Shown: positions 1-8,873 of the stretch, in pieces
How the letters are laid out: each line of letters begins with the position of its first letter
Position numbering within the stretch: position 1 is the first letter of the stretch
Source: Oscillospiraceae bacterium
GTDB lineage: Bacteria; Bacillota; Clostridia; HGM11514
Direction: 5' to 3'
Length of the DNA: 32,597 bases
Assembly: GCA_015068925.1 (NCBI GenBank)
Contig: SVJP01000006.1
Span: 1-32,597, forward strand
The notes under the pieces: model-generated
Databases searched by the model: none
Seen by the model: the letters and a program-made list of their open reading frames with translations, nothing else
Told to the model about the DNA's origin: nothing
Position numbers and translations under genes: made by a program

Positions 1-167
1 AAAGCAAGCAACCGTCAGGAAAATCCGACATTCTCCTGACGGTTTTTTATTTGTTATTGTAAATATGAAAGAATATGTTTTTTCTTGTTTTATTTTACTT
101 CGCTTGCGGTAGACCGACTTTTTCGACGGTCTGAGGGGTGTAGCATTTTGCTACACCCCTCATTTTT
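1..167 (+). repeat. Interspersed hairpin/terminator repeat, copy R1
   Basis: AAAGCAAGCAACCGTCAGGA...TCCTGACGGTTTTTT hairpin, AT-rich spacer, CTTGCGGTAGACCGACTTTTTCGACGGTC, then terminator GAGGGGTGTAGCA-ttt-TGCTACACCCCTC-ATTTTT. Matches loci near 21.0, 28.4-28.7 and 32.3-32.5 kb. Confidence 0.85.
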
Positions 168-179
168 GTTGAAAAATGA

Positions 180-208
180 TTGACAAATATACAGTTTCAT
201 TTTATAAT
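180..208 (+). promoter_or_regulatory. SigmaA-type promoter for ald
   Basis: TTGACA (180-185), 17-nt spacer, TATAAT (203-208). Confidence 0.8.
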
Positions 209-240
209 AGTAGTATACTTGTAAAAAGGAGAAATGTGAA

Positions 241-1353
241 ATGAAAATCGGAACAACCAAGGAATTGAAAAATCATGAGTACCGCGTAGGGATGACACCT
301 GATAATGCAGCTGCATTTGTGGCAGATGGGCATACTGTTTATGTAGAATCAAAAGCAGGAGAAGGGGTCGGCTTTACGGATGAAATGTACCGCGAAGCAG
401 GTGCTGTTGTTTTGGATACCCCTGTGGAAGTATTCAATCAATGTGATATGATTATTAAGGTCAAAGAACCGGAGCCCTGTGAGTATGAATATTTAAAGGA
501 CGGACAGATTTTATTTACATATCTGCATCTTGCTCCCAATCCCGGTCTTGGCGAGGCGTTGATGAATCGTGGTGTAAAAGCGGTGGCATATGAAACCATT
601 ACCGATGAGGAAGGAAATCTTCCTTGTCTTCGTCCCATGAGCCAGATTGCAGGTCGTCTCAGCATTCAGGAAGGTGCAAAATATCTGGAACGTAGTTTTG
701 GTGGTCGCGGAATACTGTTGGGCGGTGTTCCCGGTGTAGAAAGAGGTAAAATTGTCATTTTAGGTGGCGGTGTTGCAGGTACCTATGCGGCAAAAGCGGC
801 TGTGGGAATTGATGCTCAGGTTACCTTGCTGGATATTAACATGAATCGTCTTTCTTATTTGGAGGATGTATTTGGTGCATCTGTTACCACTTTGTACAGT
901 ACAGACGCCAACATTAAAAAATGCTTGCAGGAAGCAGATTTGGTTATTGGCTCTGTCTTGATTCCCGGTGGAAAAGCTCCCTGGCTGATTCGCAAGGAGC
1001 ACCTGAAACTGATGAAAAAAGGTTCTGTAATTGTTGATATCGCTATTGACCAGGGCGGTTGCTGCGAATCCTCTCATGTAACCACCCACGATAATCCTGT
1101 GTTTATTGAAGAAGGAATTGTTCATTACTGTGTTGGTAATATGCCCGGTGCAGTTCCCTATACTTCTACCATCGCTCTTTCAAACTCTACTTTTAAATAT
1201 GCAAGAATGATGGCAAATATTGGATTTGAAGCTGCGGTGAAGAAGGATGCAGGCTTGTTTAACGGTGTGAATATTTACAATCATCATTGCACCAATAAGA
1301 ATGTTGCAAAAAGTCTTGACTTAGAATATGTAGATCTGAACAGCTTGATTTAA
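241..1353 (+). CDS. ald: Alanine dehydrogenase
   Basis: 370 aa; MKIGTTKELKNHEYRVGMTP start, GGGVAGTYAAKAA nucleotide-binding motif, full-length family pattern; RBS AAAGGAG. Confidence 0.97.
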   Translation: MKIGTTKELKNHEYRVGMTPDNAAAFVADGHTVYVESKAGEGVGFTDEMYREAGAVVLDTPVEVFNQCDMIIKVKEPEPCEYEYLKDGQILFTYLHLAPNPGLGEALMNRGVKAVAYETITDEEGNLPCLRPMSQIAGRLSIQEGAKYLERSFGGRGILLGGVPGVERGKIVILGGGVAGTYAAKAAVGIDAQVTLLDINMNRLSYLEDVFGASVTTLYSTDANIKKCLQEADLVIGSVLIPGGKAPWLIRKEHLKLMKKGSVIVDIAIDQGGCCESSHVTTHDNPVFIEEGIVHYCVGNMPGAVPYTSTIALSNSTFKYARMMANIGFEAAVKKDAGLFNGVNIYNHHCTNKNVAKSLDLEYVDLNSLI

Positions 1354-1382
1354 CCGGAATCAAGAGAATTTCGAGAAAAGTC

Positions 1383-1411
1383 TTGACAATTTGACAAAAA
1401 AGGTGTATAAT
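1383..1411 (+). promoter_or_regulatory. SigmaA-type promoter for riboswitch transcript
   Basis: TTGACA (1383-1388), 17-nt spacer, TATAAT (1406-1411). Confidence 0.8.
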
Positions 1412-1444
1412 AAAATGCAATTAAATACTTGAGCTAAGTGAAGT

Positions 1445-1602
1445 GTGCAGGAGAAAGGCGTTTGCCTTGCCGAAGGAGTAATGCTCTCAGGTGCGATAGC
1501 GGTGACTGTTCACAGATAGCACTCCGGAGAAGTCCTAACATAACAGGATGCCGAAGGTGTAAAGCCCTTTTGGGTTAATCTCTCAGGCAAAAGGACGGAG
1601 AA
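1445..1602 (+). ncRNA. Tandem glycine riboswitch
   Basis: Two aptamer-like cores: GCCGAAGGAG...CTCTCAGGTGC and GCCGAAGGTG...CTCTCAGGCAAAAGGACGGAG, upstream of an AGCS-family symporter. Confidence 0.93.
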
Positions 1603-1629
1603 AAAAAGGTTTTAGTCGGCTTTTTTGAT

Positions 1630-1663
1630 GCGGAGTTTTTGTATTTCAAAAACTCCGCTTTTT
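1630..1663 (+). terminator. Intrinsic terminator, likely riboswitch expression platform
   Basis: GCGGAGTTTTTG-tattt-CAAAAACTCCGC followed by TTTTT. Confidence 0.85.
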
Positions 1664-1695
1664 ACTTTATTTAGCCCAATCAAGGAGGAAATATT

Positions 1696-3216
1696 ATGGT
1701 AAGTTTTGTGGAAGCGTTGACCAATTTTAATAATAGTGTCAACAGTTTTGTTTGGGGAAAGGGTCTTTATCTGCTTTTGGCAACAGGCTTGATTATGACC
1801 GTAATTACCGGTGTGTTTCAGATTACACATATCGGTCATTGGTTCTCTCAAACCATCGGAAAGATTTTTGACAAAAAGGTATCCGGTCATGTGCAGGGAA
1901 AATCTATTTCTCAGTTCCAGGCACTTTGTACTGCTTTGGCGGCAACCGTTGGTGTTGGTAACATTGCCGGTGTGGCAGCAGCAATCGTAGGAGGTGGTCC
2001 CGGTGCGGTATTCTGGATGTGGATTGCTGCATTTTTTGGTATGATGACCAACTATTCTGAAAATGTTTTAGGGATTTACTACAGAAGAAAGAATGCAGAC
2101 GGCGAGTGGTCAGGCGGTGCGATGTACTACTTAAGAGACGGTCTTGGCAATTTTAAGGGTTGTCGGTGGATTGGTAAGGTTTTGGCTGTTCTGTTCTCCA
2201 TTTTTGCCATTTTGGCATCCTTTGGAATTGGTGCCATGGGTCAGATTAACAAGATTGTTGTGAACGTGGTAGATGCCTTTCAAATTCCTTCTCTGGAAGC
2301 AATGCCTTTCGGAGATGTTACCATGTATCATCTGATTATCGGTATTGTGCTTGTTGTAATTGCGGGATTGATTATCTTAGGCGGTTTGAAGAGAATTGCA
2401 AACTTTGCAGAAAAAGTGGTACCTTTTATGGTTGTCTTGTTTGTACTGGGAAGCTTGATTATTATCGGTATCAATTACAGTATCATTGGTGCTGCATTTG
2501 CTTCTATCTTTAAGTATGCCTTTACCGGACCTGCCGTATGGGGCGGTGTAACAGGGATTGCGGTGAAGGAAATTGTCACTCTTGGTTGTAAGAGAGGAGT
2601 TTTCTCCAACGAAGCAGGTCTTGGTTCTTCGGTTATGGTTCACTCCAACTCCAACGTGGTAGAGCCTGTTCGTCAGGGTTTGTGGGGTATCTTTGAAGTG
2701 TTTGCAGATACCATGGTTGTTTGTACCATGACTGCGCTGGTTGTATTAACCTCCGGTGTGATCAATCTTGACACAGGTGCCCTGATGCAGGGTGCAACAG
2801 ATGCCAACCTGGTAGCAAAGGCATTTTCCATTTTGTTTGGTGTATGGGGCGAACGATTTATTGCGATTGCCATTTTGTTGTTTGCATTTACCACCGTTCT
2901 CGGATGGGATCACTATGGTACAAAGGCCTGGGAATATCTGTTTGGAACAAAGGCTACCAAGATTTATAAAGTAATTCATCTTGTAATGATTTTCTGCGGT
3001 GCATTGTTAACTTCTTCTCTTGCTTGGGATATTTCAGATACCTTTAACGGATTGATGATGGTACCCAACTTGATCGGTGTATTGGTACTTTCCGGTCTGG
3101 TAGTGAAGATTACAAGAAATTATATTGACAGAAATTTGAAAAATAAAGACATCAAGCCTATGCTTTCTGCTTTCCCTGAAGTTCAGGAAGAGGAAGAAAA
3201 ACAATTGGCAGAATAA
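1696..3216 (+). CDS. Sodium:alanine/glycine symporter (AGCS family)
   Basis: 506 aa, many TM segments; motifs ATVGVGNIAGVAAAIVGGGPGAVFWMW and GVFSNEAGLGSS typical of AGCS; RBS AAGGAGG. Confidence 0.96.
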   Translation: MVSFVEALTNFNNSVNSFVWGKGLYLLLATGLIMTVITGVFQITHIGHWFSQTIGKIFDKKVSGHVQGKSISQFQALCTALAATVGVGNIAGVAAAIVGGGPGAVFWMWIAAFFGMMTNYSENVLGIYYRRKNADGEWSGGAMYYLRDGLGNFKGCRWIGKVLAVLFSIFAILASFGIGAMGQINKIVVNVVDAFQIPSLEAMPFGDVTMYHLIIGIVLVVIAGLIILGGLKRIANFAEKVVPFMVVLFVLGSLIIIGINYSIIGAAFASIFKYAFTGPAVWGGVTGIAVKEIVTLGCKRGVFSNEAGLGSSVMVHSNSNVVEPVRQGLWGIFEVFADTMVVCTMTALVVLTSGVINLDTGALMQGATDANLVAKAFSILFGVWGERFIAIAILLFAFTTVLGWDHYGTKAWEYLFGTKATKIYKVIHLVMIFCGALLTSSLAWDISDTFNGLMMVPNLIGVLVLSGLVVKITRNYIDRNLKNKDIKPMLSAFPEVQEEEEKQLAE

Positions 3217-3225
3217 TTGGAATGG

Positions 3226-3264
3226 AATCGTCGGAAAAATAATGTATTTTTCCGACGATTTTTT
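3226..3264 (+). terminator. Intrinsic terminator
   Basis: 16-bp stem AATCGTCGGAAAAATA / TATTTTTCCGACGATT followed by T-run. Confidence 0.92.
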
Positions 3265-3285
3265 ATTGATTCCGTGCGGAAAAGG

Positions 3286-3314
3286 TTGTTTTTTTTGGGT
3301 TTTTATGGTATAAT
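3286..3314 (+). promoter_or_regulatory. Probable promoter of glycan operon
   Basis: TTGTTT (3286-3291), 17-nt spacer, TATAAT (3309-3314). Confidence 0.55.
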
Positions 3315-3420
3315 GATTTCAAAAAAGTTGAAATCATTAATTAAGTTTGCCTTTGCAGGCAAGTGAAGTTCTGCCTTGCGGCAGAGTGGCAATCTTAATT
3401 TCACTTTTGCGTATGCAAAA
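3313..3420 (+). repeat. Short hairpin array
   Basis: ATGATTTCA-N7-TGAAATCAT; then units AAGTTTGCCTTTGCAGGCAAGTG and AAGTTCTGCCTTGCGGCAGAGTGG back to back; then perfect palindrome TTTTGCGTATGCAAAA. Confidence 0.75.
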
Positions 3421-3536
3421 ACTTCAAAAAATGATGGCATCTCAATTGTTTACTGATTTTGGAATAGATTTAATAAAACGAAATCTGTTCTTACAGACAA
3501 TGGGTTTGGAGAAGCAGGAAAAGGAGGATAAAGTGG

Positions 3537-5351
3537 ATGAAATATACGATGAAAGCAACATCAGAATACGGAGTATGTGAAATCAGCGAGTCGCATATTT
3601 CTTTTACAGCAGATAAAACCTCAGAACAAGCATTTTTTGATGTAGAAATTACCTTTTCTGATTGGGAAGAAGATTGTTATGTGATGATGCCTGCCTGTGC
3701 TTATAACGGAAATCGGTTGCAACGGGTGGCCAGAGGATATCCGCCCATGTATTTTCCAAAGGAATCAGGGGTGCATTGTGAACCCTTGATGACGGATGTT
3801 CCGGCTTTCAATCCTGACGGAAGCGGAAGCATTCAGGTAACGACAGGGGATATGGCAACACCCTGTGCAGGCATTTTTTATCGGCAGAGCAAGCAAGGTT
3901 TTTTGCTATTCACCCATCAGGAGGTGAAAGGAAAAAATCTGGGATTTACCTTGGAAAAAGGGAAAATACAGATTTCTTATCCTGCCAATCGTACGGACCT
4001 TTACAGGTTTTGCCGTCCTCATGATACATCGGGAGATAGGGGGATTTTTGTTACGGCAGGAGAGCAAATATGTTCACCATATCAAATTGCTTCTTTTGAC
4101 TGTGCCGATATCTTTGAATTTTACAAGTATTATTTTCAGTTGAGAAAATCGGTGTTGCAGGATAAACGGGCAGAATTTGGCTATACTAAAGAGCTTTGGG
4201 ATTTGCTGGAGCAGCATTTTAATGAAGCTAATTTTAGCGGAGAGTATTATGCAGAGGCTTCAAAAATCTGGCAATGCGGTTGGGTAGGAGGCGGAATGTC
4301 TACTTATCCTTTGTTGAAATACGGAACGGATTTGTCCCGTGAACGAGCCGTACAAACCCTTGACTACATGACCCGTCATCAGGCGAAAAGCGGTTTTTAT
4401 TATGGTATTATCAAAAACGGAGCAATCATGGATGACAGCTTTTGTACTTCGGGAATGGAACAGCTTCATTTACTGCGAAAAAGTGCCGATGCTTTGTATT
4501 TTTTATTTAAAAACTTTACAGCTGTCTCTCCAAAGCAAAGCTGGATTGACAGTGCAAAATGATGTGCCGATGCATTTGTCACTTTGTTTGATACATATGG
4601 AAAAATCGGTCAATTTGTCAATATCAATAGTGGAGAATTGGTGATAGGAAACAGCACCTCTGCCGCCATTGTTTCTGCAGCTTTGGCAAAGGCGAGAGTG
4701 TTTTTTGATGATGTCAGGTATTTAAAGGCAGCAGAAGACAGTTTGGAGTATCATATCGAACTTTTCAAGCAAATAGGAATCACAAATGGAGGACCCGGAG
4801 AAATTTTGGGAGCACCTGACAGCGAAAGTGCATTTGGATTGTTGGAAAGCTGTGTCGTTCTTTATGAAGTAACCAAAGCCGAAAAATGGCTTTCTTATGC
4901 AAAAGGAGTTGCATGGTATTGTTCTTCGTGGGTGGTATCTTATGCCTATCATTTTCCGAGCAGCAGTGAATTTGGTCGGCTGAATATTAACACGGTCGGC
5001 AGTGTGTTTGCGAATGTGCAGAATAAACATTCTGCCCCGGGGATTTGTACATTGTCGGGAGATAGCTTGTTGAAACTGTATCGTTACACCAAGCATGAAG
5101 AATACCTTGATTTAATCAAGGATATTGCATATTTTATTCCTCAATGTGTTTCCACTGAAACTAAACCGATTTATTCATGGGATTCCCCTCCCAAACAATT
5201 GCCCGCAGGGTATATTTGCGAACGGGTGAATATGAGTGATTGGGAAGGGTTTGAACGGGTTGGCGGAGTGTTTTGCGGTACTTGCTGGCCTGAAACTAGC
5301 TTAATACTGTCTTATGCAGAATTGATGACAGAGAGGGAAATGCTTCCATAA
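3537..5351 (+). pseudogene. Glycoside-hydrolase-like (alpha/alpha barrel-type) protein, reading frame interrupted by in-frame TGA at 4560-4562
   Basis: Track ORFs 3537-4562 and 4584-5351 share a frame and join as ...SWIDSAK-*-CADAFVTLFDTYGKIGQFVNINSGELVIGNSTS...; the downstream half has only a TTG start and no RBS. Confidence 0.8.
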
Positions 5352-5387
5352 TATAACGAGATGATATTCATGAAAGGAGAAAAGAAG

Positions 5388-6080
5388 ATGTTTCAAGGAA
5401 AAATGAAGGCGGTAACCTTTAGCTATGACGATTGCATTATGCAGGACATTCGTTTGGTTGAGTTGTTCAACAAATATGGTGTCAAGGGGACATTTAATGT
5501 AAATTCAGAGCTTTTGGGAACCAAGCGCGAGATTATTAGAAAGGGTGTGACGGTTCGTCATGACAAGCTTCCTGCAACAGAGGTAAAGAAGGTGTTTGAA
5601 GGTCATGAGGTTGCGGTTCATACCTTGACTCATCCTTATTTACAGGAGATTGAGGATGATGAGGAAGTGGTTCGGCAAATCGAGGAAGACAGAAAGAATT
5701 TAGAAGCCCTTGTGGGTTACCCGATTTGTGGTATGGCATATCCCGGCAACGGTAACAATGCAGACAGAGTGGCAGAGTTGATTCAAACCCGTACCAAGAT
5801 AAAATATGCCAGAACTACCATTTCCACCCTGAATTTTGATTTGCAGGACAATCTTTATCAGTTTAACCCCACGGTCCATCAGGATGATTATGATGATTTG
5901 TTCCGATTGGGTGAGGAGTTTTTGAATTTGAAACCGGAAACACCGAAATTGTTTTATATTTGGGGACATAGCTTTGAATTTGATGTTCATGATAATTGGG
6001 ACAGATTTGAAGAATTTTTACAACTGATTAGCGGAAAAGACGATATTTTTTACGGTACCAATAAAGAAGTATTGTTATAA
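5388..6080 (+). CDS. Polysaccharide deacetylase (NodB-like) family protein, apparently cytoplasmic
   Basis: AVTFSYDDC...GTFNVNS and HEVAVHTLTHPYL (HxxxH-type) motifs; start 5388 preferred over 5361 because AAAGGAG lies just upstream; no signal peptide. Confidence 0.85.
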   Translation: MFQGKMKAVTFSYDDCIMQDIRLVELFNKYGVKGTFNVNSELLGTKREIIRKGVTVRHDKLPATEVKKVFEGHEVAVHTLTHPYLQEIEDDEEVVRQIEEDRKNLEALVGYPICGMAYPGNGNNADRVAELIQTRTKIKYARTTISTLNFDLQDNLYQFNPTVHQDDYDDLFRLGEEFLNLKPETPKLFYIWGHSFEFDVHDNWDRFEEFLQLISGKDDIFYGTNKEVLL

Positions 6081-6094
6081 ACAGGAGAAGTAAG

Positions 6095-6745
6095 ATGAAG
6101 CTGACTGCATTTCAATACGGCAAAACGGAAATTACGGAGAAAATGGCATTTCCGGACGGAAATCCTGACAAAAAATTACCCATCTCCTTATTGTTTTTTC
6201 TGGTGGAAACGGGAGATAGGAAGATTTTGATTGATGTAGGTTGTGATACCATGCCCGGGTTTCCTTTATATGAATTTCAAAAACCTGTGGAGGTGCTGGA
6301 AAAGTACAAAATTCGTCGGGAAAGTATTACCGATGTTGTATTGACCCATGCCCATCACGACCATATTGATGGAGTGAGACATTATAACAATGCAACCGTA
6401 TTTTTGCAGGAATCAGAATGGAATCGTGCAAAGCAGTATCTTGTCGATTGTAAGGAGGTTATCTTGTTTCAGGAGAAGCTTTCTTTGACGGATGAGATAC
6501 TGGTCAAGCGGATTGGCGGTCATACGATGGGGTCTTGCATTGTGTTGATTCAGAATCATATTGTTCTTTGCGGTGATGAATGTTACACAAGAGAAAATCT
6601 GAGTCAAAGGATTCCCACAGGCAGCAGCGAATGTCCAAAAAACAGTATTTCTTTTGTGGAGGAATACAGAAAAGAATGCTATCGTCCCATTTTGTTTCAC
6701 GACCCTGATTTGGTTGGGAAAATTGGTTTTTGTCAGATTGTTTAG
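6095..6745 (+). CDS. Metallo-beta-lactamase-fold hydrolase (lactonase-like)
   Basis: THAHHDHIDG (HxHxDH) motif, GGHTMGS, CGDECY. Confidence 0.9.
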   Translation: MKLTAFQYGKTEITEKMAFPDGNPDKKLPISLLFFLVETGDRKILIDVGCDTMPGFPLYEFQKPVEVLEKYKIRRESITDVVLTHAHHDHIDGVRHYNNATVFLQESEWNRAKQYLVDCKEVILFQEKLSLTDEILVKRIGGHTMGSCIVLIQNHIVLCGDECYTRENLSQRIPTGSSECPKNSISFVEEYRKECYRPILFHDPDLVGKIGFCQIV

Positions 6746-6759
6746 AAGGGGAGAAACAG

Positions 6760-8871
6760 ATGTTTCACGAAACATGGATTTGGTTGCCCGAGGAGAACTA
6801 TCCAAAACGGCAGACCACGAAATACAGCGGATTTTTGGAACGAAATAATGTGGAAAGCTACACAGTTGCAGAGTTTGAACGGGAGTATCGGTTTGACAAA
6901 CAGATTTCGTATGTTCAGCTTCGGTTCAGCGGCGATACGGAATTTCAGCTTTTTTGCAATGACGAGTTCCTTGCCACAGGCCCCGTTCCTTCGGGGGGAG
7001 ATTTTATCGGGAATGAACTGCCCAGAAGCAATTTTTATGCTACAAAAACGACGCTGACTCCCCATTCTGATACCTTGCATTTTTTTGCACGGGTAAAAAT
7101 GATGCCCGTGAAAATCTGTGAATATTCTAAAGGACACGGCGGATTTATGCTGACGGGTCATATTTGCTTTGAAGACGGCAGTCAGTACATTTTTTCTACA
7201 GACAGTAGTTGGAATTGTCGGTTAAACGGTGCATACTGTTCTCCTTTTCATTATGACGGAAGAATTGCACCCGACCCATATGTTTCGGCACAGGTGATTC
7301 CAAATTTTTGGAACACCAAAACAGCACCCCTTGCCATTCGCACAGAACGGGAAATGAAAACGGATGAAGTAATCGTGCCGCCCCACAGTCAGGTAGAGCA
7401 GAATTTGGAATTTGATATGATTTATGCCGGTTTTTTGTCCCTGAAGGTGAAAACCAAAGGAGAAGTGCGGATGACTGTTACCTGCAAGGAAACAGAGGAG
7501 GAAGGCTCCAAAGAAACCTTTGTGTTTGACAAAGACGGCACCTATCGCGGATTCGCATTACATAGTGCAGGAAAACTGGTAATCAGGGCAGAAAATGATT
7601 CAGACGAGACCGTATGGATACAGCCTGTCTTCCTACTTACTCATTATCCCGTAAAGGAATGTGCCATTACTACGACGAATGACAAAGCCCTTAACCGGGT
7701 GTTGGAGGTTTGCCGTCATACTCTGCAGTATTGCAGACAATTGCATCATCTTGACAGTCCCAGGCATTGCGAACCCCTTGCCTGTACGGGGGATTATTAT
7801 ATCGAGAGTCTGATGACTGCCGTTTCTTTTGGAGATATGACATTGGCGGAATTTGATGTGGTGCGGACGGCTGAACTGCTTCGGAACAACGACGGAAGGA
7901 TGTTCCATACCACCTACAGTTTACTCTGGGTGTTGATGCTTTATGAGGTGTATTTGTTTGCGGGAAACAAGGTCCTTTTGGAGGAATGTAAGGATGCACT
8001 CCTGCTGTTGTTACAACGGTTTGAAACTTATCTTGGGGAGAACGGATTGATTGAAACACCCCCTGATTATATGTTTGTGGATTGGATTTATATTGATGAA
8101 ATTTCCATGCACCATCCCCCGAAAGCGTTGGGGCAAAGTTGTTTGAATTTGTTTTATTTTGGTGCTTTGGAAAAGGCGGAGTTGATTTTTCGGGAGCTTT
8201 CTGAATCCGAAATGGCAATTCGTTGCGGAAAACAGAAGGAAGCCTTAAAAAATGCCATCAATTCCTTGCTGTATGATGAGGAAAAGGGGTTGTATTTTGA
8301 AGGACTCAATACCCCTACTCCTGAACATTTGTTGGGACAATGGATGCCCCGTAACACGGAAAAACGGTATTATCTGAAGCATTCCAATATTTTAGCGGCA
8401 TGCTTTGGAGTATGTGACCAAACGACGGCACAAGAGCTAATCAGAAAAATTATGACAGGGGAATGTGAGGGAGAATATCAGCCTTATTTTGCCCATTATT
8501 TGTTAGAGGCAATTGAACGAAACGGTCTTCGCGATGGTTATACTGTGGCGGTTTTAGAACGATGGAAGGTGCCTGTTTCCGATTGCCCCAAGGGGTTGGT
8601 GGAAGGATTTGTTGCACCTGAACCAACTTATCATTTTGACCATAGTCATGCATGGGGCGGAACTCCTCTTTATTCTCTTCCCAAAGCGTTGTTGGGATTT
8701 AAGGTTTTGGAGGCGGGCATGAAACGACTGGAGTTGTCTCCTTCCCTGTTAGGATTAAAGGAAGCAAGAGTGGAATTGCCCACTCCTTACGGTATGGTTG
8801 TTTGTGATATGAAGGAAGGGCAACCGCCTGTGATTACTTGCCCTAAAGAAATTCAGATTGTGAGGAAGTAA
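6760..8871 (+). CDS. Alpha-L-rhamnosidase-like protein (GH78-like)
   Basis: Beta-rich N-terminus; DSPRHCEPLACTGDYYIESLM and HAWGGTPLYSLPKALLG. Start 6760 preferred (AAGGGGAG upstream). Confidence 0.8.
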   Translation: MFHETWIWLPEENYPKRQTTKYSGFLERNNVESYTVAEFEREYRFDKQISYVQLRFSGDTEFQLFCNDEFLATGPVPSGGDFIGNELPRSNFYATKTTLTPHSDTLHFFARVKMMPVKICEYSKGHGGFMLTGHICFEDGSQYIFSTDSSWNCRLNGAYCSPFHYDGRIAPDPYVSAQVIPNFWNTKTAPLAIRTEREMKTDEVIVPPHSQVEQNLEFDMIYAGFLSLKVKTKGEVRMTVTCKETEEEGSKETFVFDKDGTYRGFALHSAGKLVIRAENDSDETVWIQPVFLLTHYPVKECAITTTNDKALNRVLEVCRHTLQYCRQLHHLDSPRHCEPLACTGDYYIESLMTAVSFGDMTLAEFDVVRTAELLRNNDGRMFHTTYSLLWVLMLYEVYLFAGNKVLLEECKDALLLLLQRFETYLGENGLIETPPDYMFVDWIYIDEISMHHPPKALGQSCLNLFYFGALEKAELIFRELSESEMAIRCGKQKEALKNAINSLLYDEEKGLYFEGLNTPTPEHLLGQWMPRNTEKRYYLKHSNILAACFGVCDQTTAQELIRKIMTGECEGEYQPYFAHYLLEAIERNGLRDGYTVAVLERWKVPVSDCPKGLVEGFVAPEPTYHFDHSHAWGGTPLYSLPKALLGFKVLEAGMKRLELSPSLLGLKEARVELPTPYGMVVCDMKEGQPPVITCPKEIQIVRK

Positions 8872-8873
8872 AA

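Noticed and set aside
3343-3420. CRISPR array
   Set aside because: Only two ~23-24 nt units with variable stems and no spacer structure; no cas genes.
3347-3580. 77-aa ORF on + strand in the glycan operon leader
   Set aside because: Overlaps hairpin array and the better-supported CDS start at 3537 with AAGGAGG; no recognisable protein pattern.
4560-4605. Selenocysteine insertion at the in-frame TGA
   Set aside because: Downstream folding is weak, the family is not a known selenoprotein, and a CGA to TGA nonsense change is simpler; left only as a testable alternative.
7691-8218. 175-aa minus-strand ORF antisense to the rhamnosidase-like gene
   Set aside because: Low-complexity antisense translation inside a confident CDS; other long antisense ORFs (e.g. 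10319-11017, 13686-14096) rejected for the same reason.
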